Assembly: GCA_965200885.1 (NCBI GenBank)
Contig: OZ241737.1
Span: 1,364,001 to 1,428,000 of the forward strand
Direction: 5' to 3'
Length of the DNA: 64,000 nucleotides
DNA from: MPNP01 sp026710155
GTDB taxonomy: Bacteria; Pseudomonadota; Alphaproteobacteria; Rhodobacterales; Rhodobacteraceae
The position numbers and the translations under genes were made by a program. Numbering within the stretch: position 1 is the first letter of the stretch; each line of letters begins with the position of its first letter. Positions 8,220-17,316 of the stretch are shown here, in pieces. Below the pieces are notes generated by a model. The model made no database searches, was not told where the DNA came from, and was given only the letters and a program-made list of their open reading frames with translations.

Positions 8220-9448
8220 TTAATGGGCAGAAATAATGGCTTTGGTGGCCTGACCAACTGCTTCTTCGGCCAGTTCGAAATCTTCTTCAGTCAAGACCAG
8301 ACTGGGCAATAGTTTGGTAGGTGTTTTAAACGATCCGTATTCCCTCAGTTCATTATCGAAGGTCTGGTTTATTGAACTGTTGGAGAGAAAGACATCACGA
8401 TAGTTTTTGACCATCTTGTCGGAAAATACTATGTCAAAGAGGGTTGGATGCCCGACAACCTGATAGGGTACCCCCGATAAATCCAGAGATTTCCGGTTGA
8501 TGTCCATGATCTTTTCATCATCGGAATAAAACAAATTGTAGGATCCTTTTCGTTGAAGAATTTCCAGGTTTTTCAAGCCGGCAATGCAAGCAATGGTATT
8601 ACCCGGCAGGGTACTCATCATAAGCCATTTGCCGCTTCCAATGATGGATTTGTCAAAATGGTTCATGATGTCTTTTTTACCTGTGATTGCGGCTAGTGGG
8701 AACCTCCCTCCAATGATTTTCCCCAAGGTGCATATATCGGGAACAACGCCATAGACTTCCTGTACATCCCCATGGGCAAACCGAAAGTCGGTTGCAATTT
8801 CGTCAAAAATGAGCAAGACATCATGCTTGTTGCAAAGTGTACGGGCTGAATTCAGAAAGCCTTCCTCGGGAGGAATGGTCTTTTGGAAGGGTTCCATGAA
8901 TACCGCGGCGATTTCTCCCTCGTATTCGTCCAGCAGGATTTTTAGAAAACTGGCGTCATTGAAGGGGGCAACAAGGGTATCTCGTCTGATTGATTCCCGA
9001 ATTCCCGCACTATCGGATACTGATTGTGGAAAATTGGCAAATTTCGTTGGGGTTAAATTCATCTGGGCTTCAGAACCCATGCCATGATAGCCACCCTCGA
9101 ACTTGATTATCCTGTCCTTACCCGTGTATGCTCTGGCCAACCTGATGGCATACATGTCTGCTTCTGGTCCCGATGACAGGAACCTGACCTGTTCGGCACA
9201 GGTTACGGCATTTATGATTTCTTCTGCCAACTCCAGTGCAATTGGGTTGTTGGCCATCAATGTCGTACCGTCATCCAGGTGGGAAGCTACAGCCTCTGTA
9301 ACCTCAGGATGACAAGGGTTCAATATCATTGGTCGTGATCCCATACCCTGCTGCCTTTACCCCTGGTAATGAAAACCCTAGCATCAAAATTACCAAGAGT
9401 TCCTGCCGGGAATGCCTTTTTTGCTCTTTTTGCAAGTGGATGTTGCAT
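8220..9448 (-). pseudogene. Class III aminotransferase, glutamate-1-semialdehyde aminomutase-like, with internal deletion/frameshift
   Basis: Residues read from 9344 onward match the PLP-dependent class III family: LLIFDEIATDFRFAHGD and then CTLGKIIGGRFPLAAITGKK, where the Lys of LGKIIGG is the expected PLP anchor. The expected N-terminus is present upstream but in another frame (ATG at 9448, MQHPLAKRAKKAFPAGTLGN, then FITRGKGSRVWD). The roughly 12 residues that normally follow (DGN-YIDYLLG) are missing, and the frames meet at about 9330-9345. A deletion of a few tens of bases with loss of frame fits best. The gene lies between a GMC dehydrogenase and a kinase in a catabolic cluster and presumably acted on an aldehyde or ketone intermediate. 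Confidence 0.7.
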
Positions 9449-9513
9449 AAACCTGATAACTTGCGACTATCTTGATGGGTGTGCGGTTCGACTAAGGATT
9501 TACTGTAATAATT

Positions 9514-11112
9514 CTACCGGTTATCTTCAAGAATCATGTCACTGGCCTTCTCACCAATCATTATGGCTGCCGCATTGGTATTGCCGGATACGATTTCAGG
9601 CATGATGGAACAATCTGCTACCCGCAAGCCACCAATGCCCTTGACCTTAAGCCTTTCATCAACGACGGCATCTTCACCGGGTCCCATCCTGCAGGTTCCC
9701 GTCGGGTGAAAGATGGTGGTTGAGGTTTCCCTGACCCAGTTGAGTATTTCATCATAACTTTGAACTTTCTCCCCGGGTTGGTACTCACTTGAAATCTTCT
9801 CCTTCAGGGGTGATTGAGTAGCTATATTACGGGCAATTCTTACTGCCTCAACGATGGTTCTGCAATCGGTCTCGGTGGCAAGATAATTTGGATGTATTTC
9901 CGGGTAAACCATCGGATCAGTGGATTTCAACCTGATTTCTCCCTTGCTTTCCGGACGCAACTGGCAAACGGAAGAGGTAAAGGCTGAAAAGGAGTGAACA
10001 CCCTTGCCCACGCTGTCGGCTGACCAGGGTTGCACATGGAATTGAATATCGGGTGTCTCAACATGATCTCCCGTCTTGATAAAACCATTCGCCAGACTTG
10101 CAGCCATTGTCATTGCACCGCTGCGGAAAGTAACGTACTGCAAAAACATCCCCATTTTGGCCATGAGGCTGTTTGCTTCATCATTGAGGGTATTTTCGTT
10201 GCACTTGAAAACAACCCGGGCTTGCAAGTGGTCCTGAAGGTTCTTGCCAACCCCCTTGAGGTCAGCCCTTACTTTTATTCCATGATCTTGCAAATCTTCA
10301 GCATTACCTAAACCGGATAGCATTAGCAAGTGTGGGGAACCGATGGCGCCGGTACACAACGCGATTTCCCCATTGACAATGATCTCGTTTTCATCACCCG
10401 AACCATCACGATAGAAGAACCCCGTGGCCTTGCCGTCTTTCAGATTCAATCGAGTTGCCTGGGCCCGTGTGATGATTTTCAGATTGGGCCTGCTTTTCAC
10501 CGGATTGAGATAGGCAACAGCAGCACTGCATCGCCGCCCATTCCTGGTCGTAATCTGAAAATACCCCACACCTTCTTGCTTATCACCATTGTAGTCATTA
10601 TTGAATTTATAACCGCTGGCCTCGGCAGCCTTGATCCAGGCATCACAGATCGGTCGGTAGAAAGGCATCCTGGATACACTGAGAGGACCAGAATCCCCAC
10701 GGAAATCATTCCCACCTCCCTCATACGATTCAGCTTTTTTGAAATAAGGAAGCACATCTTCCCAATCCCAACCGGCATTGCCCATTTGACGCCATCTGGT
10801 GTAATCTTCCTGTTGCCCCCTCACATACAACAATCCGTTCAAGGATGAGGATCCACCCAAAACCTTGCCACGGGGCCAATCGATTTGCCGTCCATTGACG
10901 CCTGGTTCTGGTTCTGTTGTGAAACACCAGTCAACACTTGGGTTGTGCATGGTTCTGAAGTATCCGATGGGAATATGAATCCAGGGATTCCAATCCCTAA
11001 TCCCAGCCTCCAGAAGAACAACCTTGTTTTTGGGGTTTGAACTCAGCCTATTCGCCAGAACACAGCCTGCTGAGCCCGCTCCAATTACTGCGAAATCAAA
11101 TTCGTCAACCAT
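9514..11112 (-). CDS. GMC-family FAD-dependent dehydrogenase (choline dehydrogenase-like)
   Basis: This 532-residue flavoenzyme oxidises an alcohol to an aldehyde or ketone. The FAD-binding GAGSAGCVLANRLS is near residue 12. GMC signature 1, PRGKVLGGSSSLNGLLYVRG, is near 80, signature 2 (GAIGSPHLLMLSGLG) near 255, and the catalytic His is in TTIFHPTGTCRMG near 460. Length is typical. It follows the TRAP permease gene by only 14 bp and is probably co-transcribed, so its substrate is likely the compound imported by that transporter. Choline is possible but the family oxidises many alcohols. Confidence 0.9.
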   Translation of the reverse strand: MVDEFDFAVIGAGSAGCVLANRLSSNPKNKVVLLEAGIRDWNPWIHIPIGYFRTMHNPSVDWCFTTEPEPGVNGRQIDWPRGKVLGGSSSLNGLLYVRGQQEDYTRWRQMGNAGWDWEDVLPYFKKAESYEGGGNDFRGDSGPLSVSRMPFYRPICDAWIKAAEASGYKFNNDYNGDKQEGVGYFQITTRNGRRCSAAVAYLNPVKSRPNLKIITRAQATRLNLKDGKATGFFYRDGSGDENEIIVNGEIALCTGAIGSPHLLMLSGLGNAEDLQDHGIKVRADLKGVGKNLQDHLQARVVFKCNENTLNDEANSLMAKMGMFLQYVTFRSGAMTMAASLANGFIKTGDHVETPDIQFHVQPWSADSVGKGVHSFSAFTSSVCQLRPESKGEIRLKSTDPMVYPEIHPNYLATETDCRTIVEAVRIARNIATQSPLKEKISSEYQPGEKVQSYDEILNWVRETSTTIFHPTGTCRMGPGEDAVVDERLKVKGIGGLRVADCSIMPEIVSGNTNAAAIMIGEKASDMILEDNR

Positions 11113-11126
11113 GACAATTCTTTACC

Positions 11127-13382
11127 TTATTGCCCATAAATGAACTCTGGCAACCAAAGAGCCAATTGCGGGAAAACAAAAACAAGAACCAAACCCAGCA
11201 ATTGGATAACCATGAACTGTAGCATCCCCTTGTAGATATCTGCCAAATCCCAGCTCGGAACAACACCCTTGAGGAAATAGGCCGATAGGGCCACTGGTGG
11301 GCTGAGCCATGCAGTCTGCAAATTGACGGCGACCAGAATTCCAAACCAGGTGAGGTTGACACCAATATTGTTCAGGGCGGGGATAAGGATGGGAACTATG
11401 ATGAGGACAATCGGAACCCATTCAAGCGGCCATCCCAGCAGAAAGATCAGAGCCATGATGATGATTAGGATAAGCGTTTCCGAAAGCTGTATGGAGAGAA
11501 GTATCTCGGTCAGCATGGAAGGTGTTCCCAATCTCGAAAAGACTGCACCGAAGAAGTTCGAAGCAGCAACCAGGAACAGGATCAATACAGTAATTTCCAG
11601 GGTTTTGATCAGGGCTTCATAAAATTTTGCAAGGGTCAATTTTCGGTAGGCAAGGGCAAGTATTATTGCACCCATTGCACCACAGCCTGCGCCCTCTGTT
11701 GGGGTAGCCCAACCAAACAGGATTGATCCAAGGGAGAAGGCCACAAGACCCGAGGGAGGTACCAATCCAATGAAGAATTCATACCACAGATCAGAAAAAT
11801 AGAATCCACCAGGCTTCACCTTCTTGACCCATTTGGCACCGAGGAGCATGATCAGGCTCCAGGCAAGGGGAATGATCAACCATGACAATGGGAACAGTCC
11901 CGCAAGAGCACCAGAGAGAGACATGAAGAACAAGACAAAAAGAACCACGATCGAAAAGATGACTGTTAGAGCCTCTAGCCAATAATAAGGTGATGTCTGA
12001 GGTTGCTTATCAGCTGGAAGGATCGGCCCCAGGTCAGGATTCAACCAGCATCGGACCATGGCATATGCAGCATATAGGGAAGCCAGTAGAATACCTGGAA
12101 TGATGGCCGCCGCAAACAGATCGGTAACCGGGACTTCCAGAACGGGTCCCATAACCACGAGCATGATCGAGGGCGGTATGAGGATACCCAGTGTACCTCC
12201 GGCTGTTATTGTACCTGCTGCCAGTTTGGTATCATAACCTGACTGGTTCATGGTTTTTGAGGCCATAATTCCCAAAATTGTAACGGATGCTCCAACGATT
12301 CCGGTAGCGGCAGCAAAGATGGTTGAAACAAATAAAACTGCCAGATAAAGGGCGCCGCGTGTTCGCGAAAGCATGAGTTGAACAGAAGAAAACAACCTCT
12401 CCATCAAACCGGCCTGTTCCATGACGATACCCATGAATACGAAAAGTGGAACCGCAGCCAAGGTCTGTTCAAGCATGACTGAATTGAATTGAAGGGTTTG
12501 CAGATAGAACACAAGGGTACCTCCAAAGCCCCAGGCGCCAAAAACAAAACCCAGAAATATCAGTGTAAAGGAAATCGGAAATCCAACAAAGATGGCAAAC
12601 AGCATCACGCCGATCATGATGATGCCGATAAATTCCGTAGGAATGCTTGTGAGCCCGATTGAATCAACCAATGAGGACCACCAATCGCCAAGAGGCATTA
12701 TTGCCGGAAAGAAGGCACTCAGGAAGATGCAGAGCAATCCGATGAAATAAATGGGTAAACTCCTGTAGTATTTTAATGCTCTCTCTGGTCCCATATCATG
12801 GAAGGCCCTCAGGATTTCGGCCACACCTTGCAGCAAAAGAAAGAAAGCACCTATCGGCATGGCGGTCCTGGCTGGTGCCAAGGGAGCCATCAGTGTGGTG
12901 TCCATGGTTCTTTCCCATTTCACCCAGGCACTGATGGTGTAATCGAGTGAGACCCAGAAAAAGAAAAGCATTGCCGGGAAGTAAAACAGCAGGTACAATG
13001 AAGCATCTACGGTTGCCTGGCTTTTCTTGGTCCAGTTGCGGTAAAGAAAATCCGCCCTGATGTGAACCCCACGCATCAATACATAACCGGCTCCCAGCAT
13101 GAACAGGGCACCGGAAAACATTCGGCTTGTGTCATAGGCCCAAATGGTCGGAGCAATAAAAAGTTTCCGAGCAACGACTTCGTAAACCATTGCGAATATT
13201 ACAGGCACAAGTAGAAGACAGGTGAATCGCCCCACCCAATTATTGGTGATATCTATCGTGGATACGACCTTGCGCATCCAACCTGGCATATCCTCAGGAG
13301 TTTCACCAGCCATGCCACTTCTTCCTTCGGCGATCAATTCATCACCGAGAGCGAGATCATCCGGATCAGGTTCCTTTGCCAT
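11127..13382 (-). CDS. TRAP transporter fused permease (DctQ plus DctM)
   Basis: The 751-residue membrane protein combines the small DctQ subunit (four predicted spans, residues about 40-190, including the MRGVHIRADFLY segment) with the large DctM subunit (about twelve spans from residue 220). These proteins import organic acids or related solutes using the sodium or proton gradient together with a periplasmic binding protein. The binding protein gene lies directly upstream. Fusions of Q and M are common. The long hydrophilic N-terminus (about 40 residues) is slightly unusual. Confidence 0.92.
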   Translation of the reverse strand: MAKEPDPDDLALGDELIAEGRSGMAGETPEDMPGWMRKVVSTIDITNNWVGRFTCLLLVPVIFAMVYEVVARKLFIAPTIWAYDTSRMFSGALFMLGAGYVLMRGVHIRADFLYRNWTKKSQATVDASLYLLFYFPAMLFFFWVSLDYTISAWVKWERTMDTTLMAPLAPARTAMPIGAFFLLLQGVAEILRAFHDMGPERALKYYRSLPIYFIGLLCIFLSAFFPAIMPLGDWWSSLVDSIGLTSIPTEFIGIIMIGVMLFAIFVGFPISFTLIFLGFVFGAWGFGGTLVFYLQTLQFNSVMLEQTLAAVPLFVFMGIVMEQAGLMERLFSSVQLMLSRTRGALYLAVLFVSTIFAAATGIVGASVTILGIMASKTMNQSGYDTKLAAGTITAGGTLGILIPPSIMLVVMGPVLEVPVTDLFAAAIIPGILLASLYAAYAMVRCWLNPDLGPILPADKQPQTSPYYWLEALTVIFSIVVLFVLFFMSLSGALAGLFPLSWLIIPLAWSLIMLLGAKWVKKVKPGGFYFSDLWYEFFIGLVPPSGLVAFSLGSILFGWATPTEGAGCGAMGAIILALAYRKLTLAKFYEALIKTLEITVLILFLVAASNFFGAVFSRLGTPSMLTEILLSIQLSETLILIIIMALIFLLGWPLEWVPIVLIIVPILIPALNNIGVNLTWFGILVAVNLQTAWLSPPVALSAYFLKGVVPSWDLADIYKGMLQFMVIQLLGLVLVFVFPQLALWLPEFIYGQ

Positions 13383-13407
13383 TTTAAATCTCTTTAATTT
13401 GTAAATA

Positions 13408-13444
13408 CATGGTCCACCTGATGATCAATGGCAGGTGGACCATG
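13408..13444 (-). promoter_or_regulatory. Strong hairpin between TRAP binding-protein and permease genes
   Basis: A perfect 13-bp inverted repeat (CATGGTCCACCTG and CAGGTGGACCATG) with an 11-base loop lies in the 106-bp gap. There is no T-run after it in the direction of transcription. Hairpins at this spot commonly reduce read-through or protect the upstream mRNA, so that the binding protein is made in excess over the permease. Confidence 0.6.
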
Positions 13445-13488
13445 CTTGGTGTAGAAACGACGGGATTGGGTAACCCCGTCGATGAAAT

Positions 13489-14598
13489 TCAATTTTTCAG
13501 GGAATCAGCAAATGCCTTGCCAAGCTGGGCATTTGAAGTTTGTGCTCCGGCCCAAAATGGTACAGCGACTTTGGCGAATTCCTTTTGGCTGTTCCATACT
13601 TCTGCAAAGAATTCGTTCTCGGCGGCGTTTTTCTCAAGCGAGGCACGAGCAGCGTTCATGTAGGCAGGGAAGTAATCTGCAGGTGTATCATGTAGGATAA
13701 CTCCATGATTCTCAGTCAAATCCTTGAGAGCCTTGCCATTTTCATAAATCCTGTAGGACATGGCTTTTGATAAGGAAGCGTTGGCCGCAACCTCAATGGC
13801 CTTCTTCTGATGATCGGTCAGTGCGTCATAGACATCGCCATTGATGTAGATGTCAGCATTGACAACGACCTGATGAAGTCCCTGGAGATAATAGTGCTTC
13901 AGGACCTTCTGGAAACCAAATACACTATCTGGTTTCGGGCAACACCATTCAGCGGCATCAATTGTACCCTTCTCAAGTGCGGGCAGGATATCACCCCCCC
14001 CCATGGCTACAGATGCAACTCCGATATCCTTGTAGGTTTGACCCGGAATACCGGGAGGAGTTCGGAATCTGTACTTTCTGAAATCATCCATGGAATTGAT
14101 AGGTTCCTTGAACCAACCCAAGGCTTCAGGACCAACCGGCTGGACCATAAATCCCTTGATGTTCACGCCCATTTCATCCCAAAGCCGGTCATAAAGTTCC
14201 TTTCCACCACCATATTGGAACCAGGAGAGGAAGGCGATGTTGTCAATACCGACTCCGGCACCCGCAACGGGAGATCCAAAAAGCATGGCCGCAGGATGCT
14301 TGCCCGACCAATAGTGAGTCCAGGCAAAACCGCCTTCGATCAAACCCTTGTCCACTGCATCAAGTGTTTCTGCGACACCTACAACAGCACCTGCGGGCAG
14401 CACTTCAATTTGTACTTCCCCATTGGTTAGAGCTGCTACATCCGCGGCAAATTCATTCAGCATATGAACTTCATCAGCCTGAGCCGGAATAACAGATTGA
14501 ATCCTTATGGTTACTTCAGAATAAACCGATGTGGCCAATAGGACTATACCGCCAAGTCCTACTAAAAGGATCTTGGCAATTGACTTACTAATGTTCAT
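13489..14598 (-). CDS. TRAP transporter periplasmic binding protein (DctP family)
   Basis: A signal peptide (ILLVGLGGIVLLATSVYSEV) leads a 369-residue binding protein with the DctP pattern FRTPPGIPGQTYKDIGVASV and then ALEKGTIDAAEWCCP, where the ligand-carboxylate-binding Arg and the substrate-contacting Trp are expected. It delivers substrate to the fused permease just downstream. The closest flavour is the subgroup binding 2-oxo acids or mannitol-like ligands, but I cannot name the substrate. A G9 tract (13994-14002) codes for in-frame glycines at VAMGGGDILPALEK, a conserved place, so slippage there would switch the transporter off. Confidence 0.9.
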   Translation of the reverse strand: MNISKSIAKILLVGLGGIVLLATSVYSEVTIRIQSVIPAQADEVHMLNEFAADVAALTNGEVQIEVLPAGAVVGVAETLDAVDKGLIEGGFAWTHYWSGKHPAAMLFGSPVAGAGVGIDNIAFLSWFQYGGGKELYDRLWDEMGVNIKGFMVQPVGPEALGWFKEPINSMDDFRKYRFRTPPGIPGQTYKDIGVASVAMGGGDILPALEKGTIDAAEWCCPKPDSVFGFQKVLKHYYLQGLHQVVVNADIYINGDVYDALTDHQKKAIEVAANASLSKAMSYRIYENGKALKDLTENHGVILHDTPADYFPAYMNAARASLEKNAAENEFFAEVWNSQKEFAKVAVPFWAGAQTSNAQLGKAFADSLKN

Positions 14599-14733
14599 AG
14601 TAATCCTCCAAAAATGCCTCCAATACAGTTTCTCGGCATTTAAACCAGCGAAGGCATTACCAGTTTAAAATACAAAGTATTTGCCGATTTGATGGGGAAT
14701 TGATTCTCCCAGTGAAAGTCAAAAAAACTCATT

Positions 14734-15357
14734 TTACAACACTAGATCCATACCTGCCAAATGAATTAAGTCCATGCCACCCTCATACAGCAGGTCCAGA
14801 GAAATGTATATGAGAAATAGCAAACCGGCATAAGCCAGTATTGGAAAACGAGTAAGTATTTTCATAATAACTGTTGCACAAAGTGCCATGATAGCTATGG
14901 CAAGGGCAATTCCAAATATCATCAGGAGAATGTCATCCCTCGCTATTGCTGCAATAACCACAACATTATCAATGGACATGGATACATCGGCCACAGTAAT
15001 TACGATCATTGCCCTTTTCAATTGCCCCAAGGGGGTCGCTTGTTCCATGGTTACGGTATCGGCTGTAATTTCCGAAGGGTGCGAATGGCCTCTGATATCC
15101 TGGTAAAACCTCCAACATACCCAACAGAGGAGCAATCCACCGAAGAAAAGAATTCCAGGTATCTGCAACAGAATAGAGGCCATGACAGCGAATACAATTC
15201 TCAGGATAGCTGCCATTGCCAATCCCATGATGATCGCGAATTTCCTGTATTTTTGATCGACCCCTGCTGCGGCCATCGCTATCACTAGAGCGTTGTCCCC
15301 TGAAAGTATGATATCCGCAATTATTATCTGCGAAATCATCACTATGTAATCGATCAA
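14734..15357 (-). CDS. TerC-family integral membrane protein
   Basis: The 207-residue protein has about seven hydrophobic spans and the two family motifs with acidic residues inside the membrane: LSGDNALVIAMA near residue 18 and SIDNVVVIAAIARDD near 125. TerC/YjbE/Alx-type proteins export manganese or other metal ions in several bacteria, or protect against tellurite; the function here is not known. It lies between the TRAP cluster and the IclR regulator gene and may be independent of both. Confidence 0.85.
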   Translation of the reverse strand: MIDYIVMISQIIIADIILSGDNALVIAMAAAGVDQKYRKFAIIMGLAMAAILRIVFAVMASILLQIPGILFFGGLLLCWVCWRFYQDIRGHSHPSEITADTVTMEQATPLGQLKRAMIVITVADVSMSIDNVVVIAAIARDDILLMIFGIALAIAIMALCATVIMKILTRFPILAYAGLLFLIYISLDLLYEGGMDLIHLAGMDLVL

Positions 15358-15531
15358 AATATGGTTCCCGTCGTTTGGATGCTAAATGATGCTGAACAAG
15401 TCCAGATGCAAATTTGCAATATTGGTATATTACTATAGAAAAAATATACAAAAATGAGATAAAAAATCTCAAAATCGAATTATTTTTGTTTGTCATTGTT
15501 TTCAAGTATCATTATTTTCTATTAAAAGCAA

Positions 15532-16287
15532 ATGCGAAAACCACTGAATATCCCCACTTCCATCCGAATGGTAAAGATTATCGAAGTGGTCGGGAATGCC
15601 GATAACCCGCTTACTCTTGCCGAGATCAACAGGGAACTGGATTTGCCAAAGCAGACTCTCCACAGGTTGTGTGATAGGCTTCTTGAGGAGGGGTACCTTG
15701 TGAAGGCAGAGAACAGGCGCCTGGCATCTGGTGAAAAACTGAGGACCCTTGCCCGGCAGATTTATTTTGATACGGACCAGAAAATTGTCCGGCATCAAAT
15801 CCTTCAAAAAGTAGCCCAGAAAATCGGTGAAACAGTCAATCTTGTCGTTCCCGAGGCCAAGGGGATGACTTACATAGACCGTGTGGAAACCGATTGGCCC
15901 TTGAGAATACAACTTCCCATCGGTAGTCATGTTCCTTTTCATTGCACCGCCAGTGGCAAAACCTACCTTTCAAAACTTCCTCGAAGGGAACAAAGGATAT
16001 TGACCAACAATCTTGATTTGTCCCAACTTACGGAAAATACAATTTGTACCTCCCAAGATTTGGTCAAAGAGTTGCAACGGGTATCCGACCATGGGTTTGC
16101 CTTGGATATGGAAGAATTTATTCCTGGTATGGTCGCAGCTGCAGTTCCTATTTCTGACAAAAATGGAAATTATATCGCTTCCCTGGCTTTCCATGGACCT
16201 GCCCAAAGACTTTCCCTGGATGATTTACTCAAGAAAAAGGATTTTCTGTTTGATAGTGCCAAGCAGCTGCAGGAGGTCATGGTTTAA
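15532..16287 (+). CDS. IclR-family transcriptional regulator
   Basis: The 251-residue protein has an N-terminal winged helix (LTLAEINRELDLPKQTLHRL, residues about 27-46) and the IclR effector-binding domain (HCTASGKTYLSKLP near 140, EFIPGMVAAAVPI near 200). IclR proteins bind a small metabolite and repress or activate nearby catabolic genes. Divergent placement to the minus-strand TRAP cluster makes that cluster the likely target, with TerC between them. The AT-rich gap 15358-15531 would hold both promoters. Confidence 0.88.
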   Translation: MRKPLNIPTSIRMVKIIEVVGNADNPLTLAEINRELDLPKQTLHRLCDRLLEEGYLVKAENRRLASGEKLRTLARQIYFDTDQKIVRHQILQKVAQKIGETVNLVVPEAKGMTYIDRVETDWPLRIQLPIGSHVPFHCTASGKTYLSKLPRREQRILTNNLDLSQLTENTICTSQDLVKELQRVSDHGFALDMEEFIPGMVAAAVPISDKNGNYIASLAFHGPAQRLSLDDLLKKKDFLFDSAKQLQEVMV

Positions 16288-16370
16288 GGTTTGAAATTAA
16301 CTGTAAAGAGGGATACCTACAAATTAAACGGAATTTTAATGGATTAAGTTGTGGATATCTACTGTATTAA

Positions 16371-16549
16371 GGGCACCTCCATTTAATAAGGTGAATCCAA
16401 AATCCGGGGCATTGAATTTTCCCAACCCAGTGCCGGCAAGGAATGAATTCTTTCCTTGCCCATAGGGGCCTTGACACTACCTTCAAAGAAAATCGAGAAT
16501 GTGGCAAATTTGATGAATTGCGGCTTGAAGACAATAAATAGAGGTGCCC
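16371..16549. mobile_element. Small TIR element of the same family as element 3, 179 bp
   Basis: The left end GGGCACCTCCATTTAAT and the right end, read in reverse complement as GGGCACCTCTATTTAT, match the 17-bp TIR of the element at 3858-4389 with small changes. No gene inside. It is probably a non-autonomous deletion derivative mobilised by an insertion sequence outside the window. Confidence 0.6.
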
Positions 16550-16586
16550 GTGATTCAAGCATAAACAAAAAAGGTTAAAATTGAAC

Positions 16587-16709
16587 ATGAAAAATAAGGC
16601 AGGTTCTAAAGGCAATTTCACTCGTTATAAACACCAAATAAATAGTACAACTGATGCGATCAAACCTCGACGTCACAAAGGAGATGGACATAAAGATAAA
16701 GGAAAGTAA
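16587..16709 (+). CDS. Very small basic protein, 40 residues
   Basis: ATG at 16587 to TAA at 16707 encodes a strongly basic peptide (MKNKAGSKGNFTRYKHQINS and a Lys/His-rich tail). It ends 18 bp before the broken SLATT-like gene in the same direction. It may be a real small gene or a leader fragment; I recognise no family. Confidence 0.3.
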   Translation: MKNKAGSKGNFTRYKHQINSTTDAIKPRRHKGDGHKDKGK

Positions 16710-16727
16710 TCTTGATCGAAAACCTTG

Positions 16728-17196
16728 ATGAAAAAAATTATGACCTTCTTTATTTCTATACGGCGATCAGTTCGTTACCATTTGCACCGACGAAGGTTTT
16801 ATGAAGCTTGGAATACAATTACGATTCTAGTTGCTTTGATTGGAGGTTCGAGTTCTGTCGTGACTGCCATAGGTAGTTTCTGACCAGAGTATTTACGATT
16901 ATTATCATCTATGGTTGTATCTTTAGTTGCAGCGTTTGATTTGGCAGTAGGTTCTACTACTAGATTGGCAGAGTGCCATGGAGAACTAGCTCGGAGATTT
17001 ATAGAATCGGAAAAGATATATTCCAAAGGCAAAGACTTAACCGACAGCGAATTTGAAGATGCCGTTAATCAAAGACTGGGGATTGAAGCTAGTGAACCAA
17101 CTCCTTTAAGGTTGCTTGATGCTTATGTGTCATTATGAAATACTAAAGTCCTATGGTGATGAAAAATACCATCCAAAAATACCTCGGTATCGTTAG
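16728..17196 (+). pseudogene. SLATT-domain-like membrane protein, interrupted by a stop and a frameshift
   Basis: The frame from 16728 reads a basic N-terminus (RRSVRYHLHRRRFYEAWN) and a hydrophobic hairpin (TILVALIGGSSSVVTAIGSF). It then meets TGA at 16881, and continues in frame SMVVSLVAAFDLAVGSTTRL to a helical tail (GELARRFIESEKIYSKGKDL). At about 17120 the frame shifts to MCHYEILKSYGDEKYHPKIP, which matches the usual C-terminal end of SLATT proteins. SLATT proteins are two-span membrane effectors often linked to nucleotide-signalling or toxin defence operons. Two lesions make this copy dead. Recognition rests on pattern memory only. Confidence 0.5.
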
Positions 17197-17316
17197 ATTA
17201 AAGGTACATTTATTAAGTCATACAACTTATACTCAATTACTTGATTACTTGCATCATAGTTCAAAGATTATTTTCAAATGAGTTTTTGAGGGGTTAATAA
17301 AAAGTTTGCATGTTGA

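Noticed and set aside
10330..10848. 172-codon plus-strand frame opposite the GMC dehydrogenase
   Set aside because: The minus strand carries the full set of GMC motifs, so this is a shadow.
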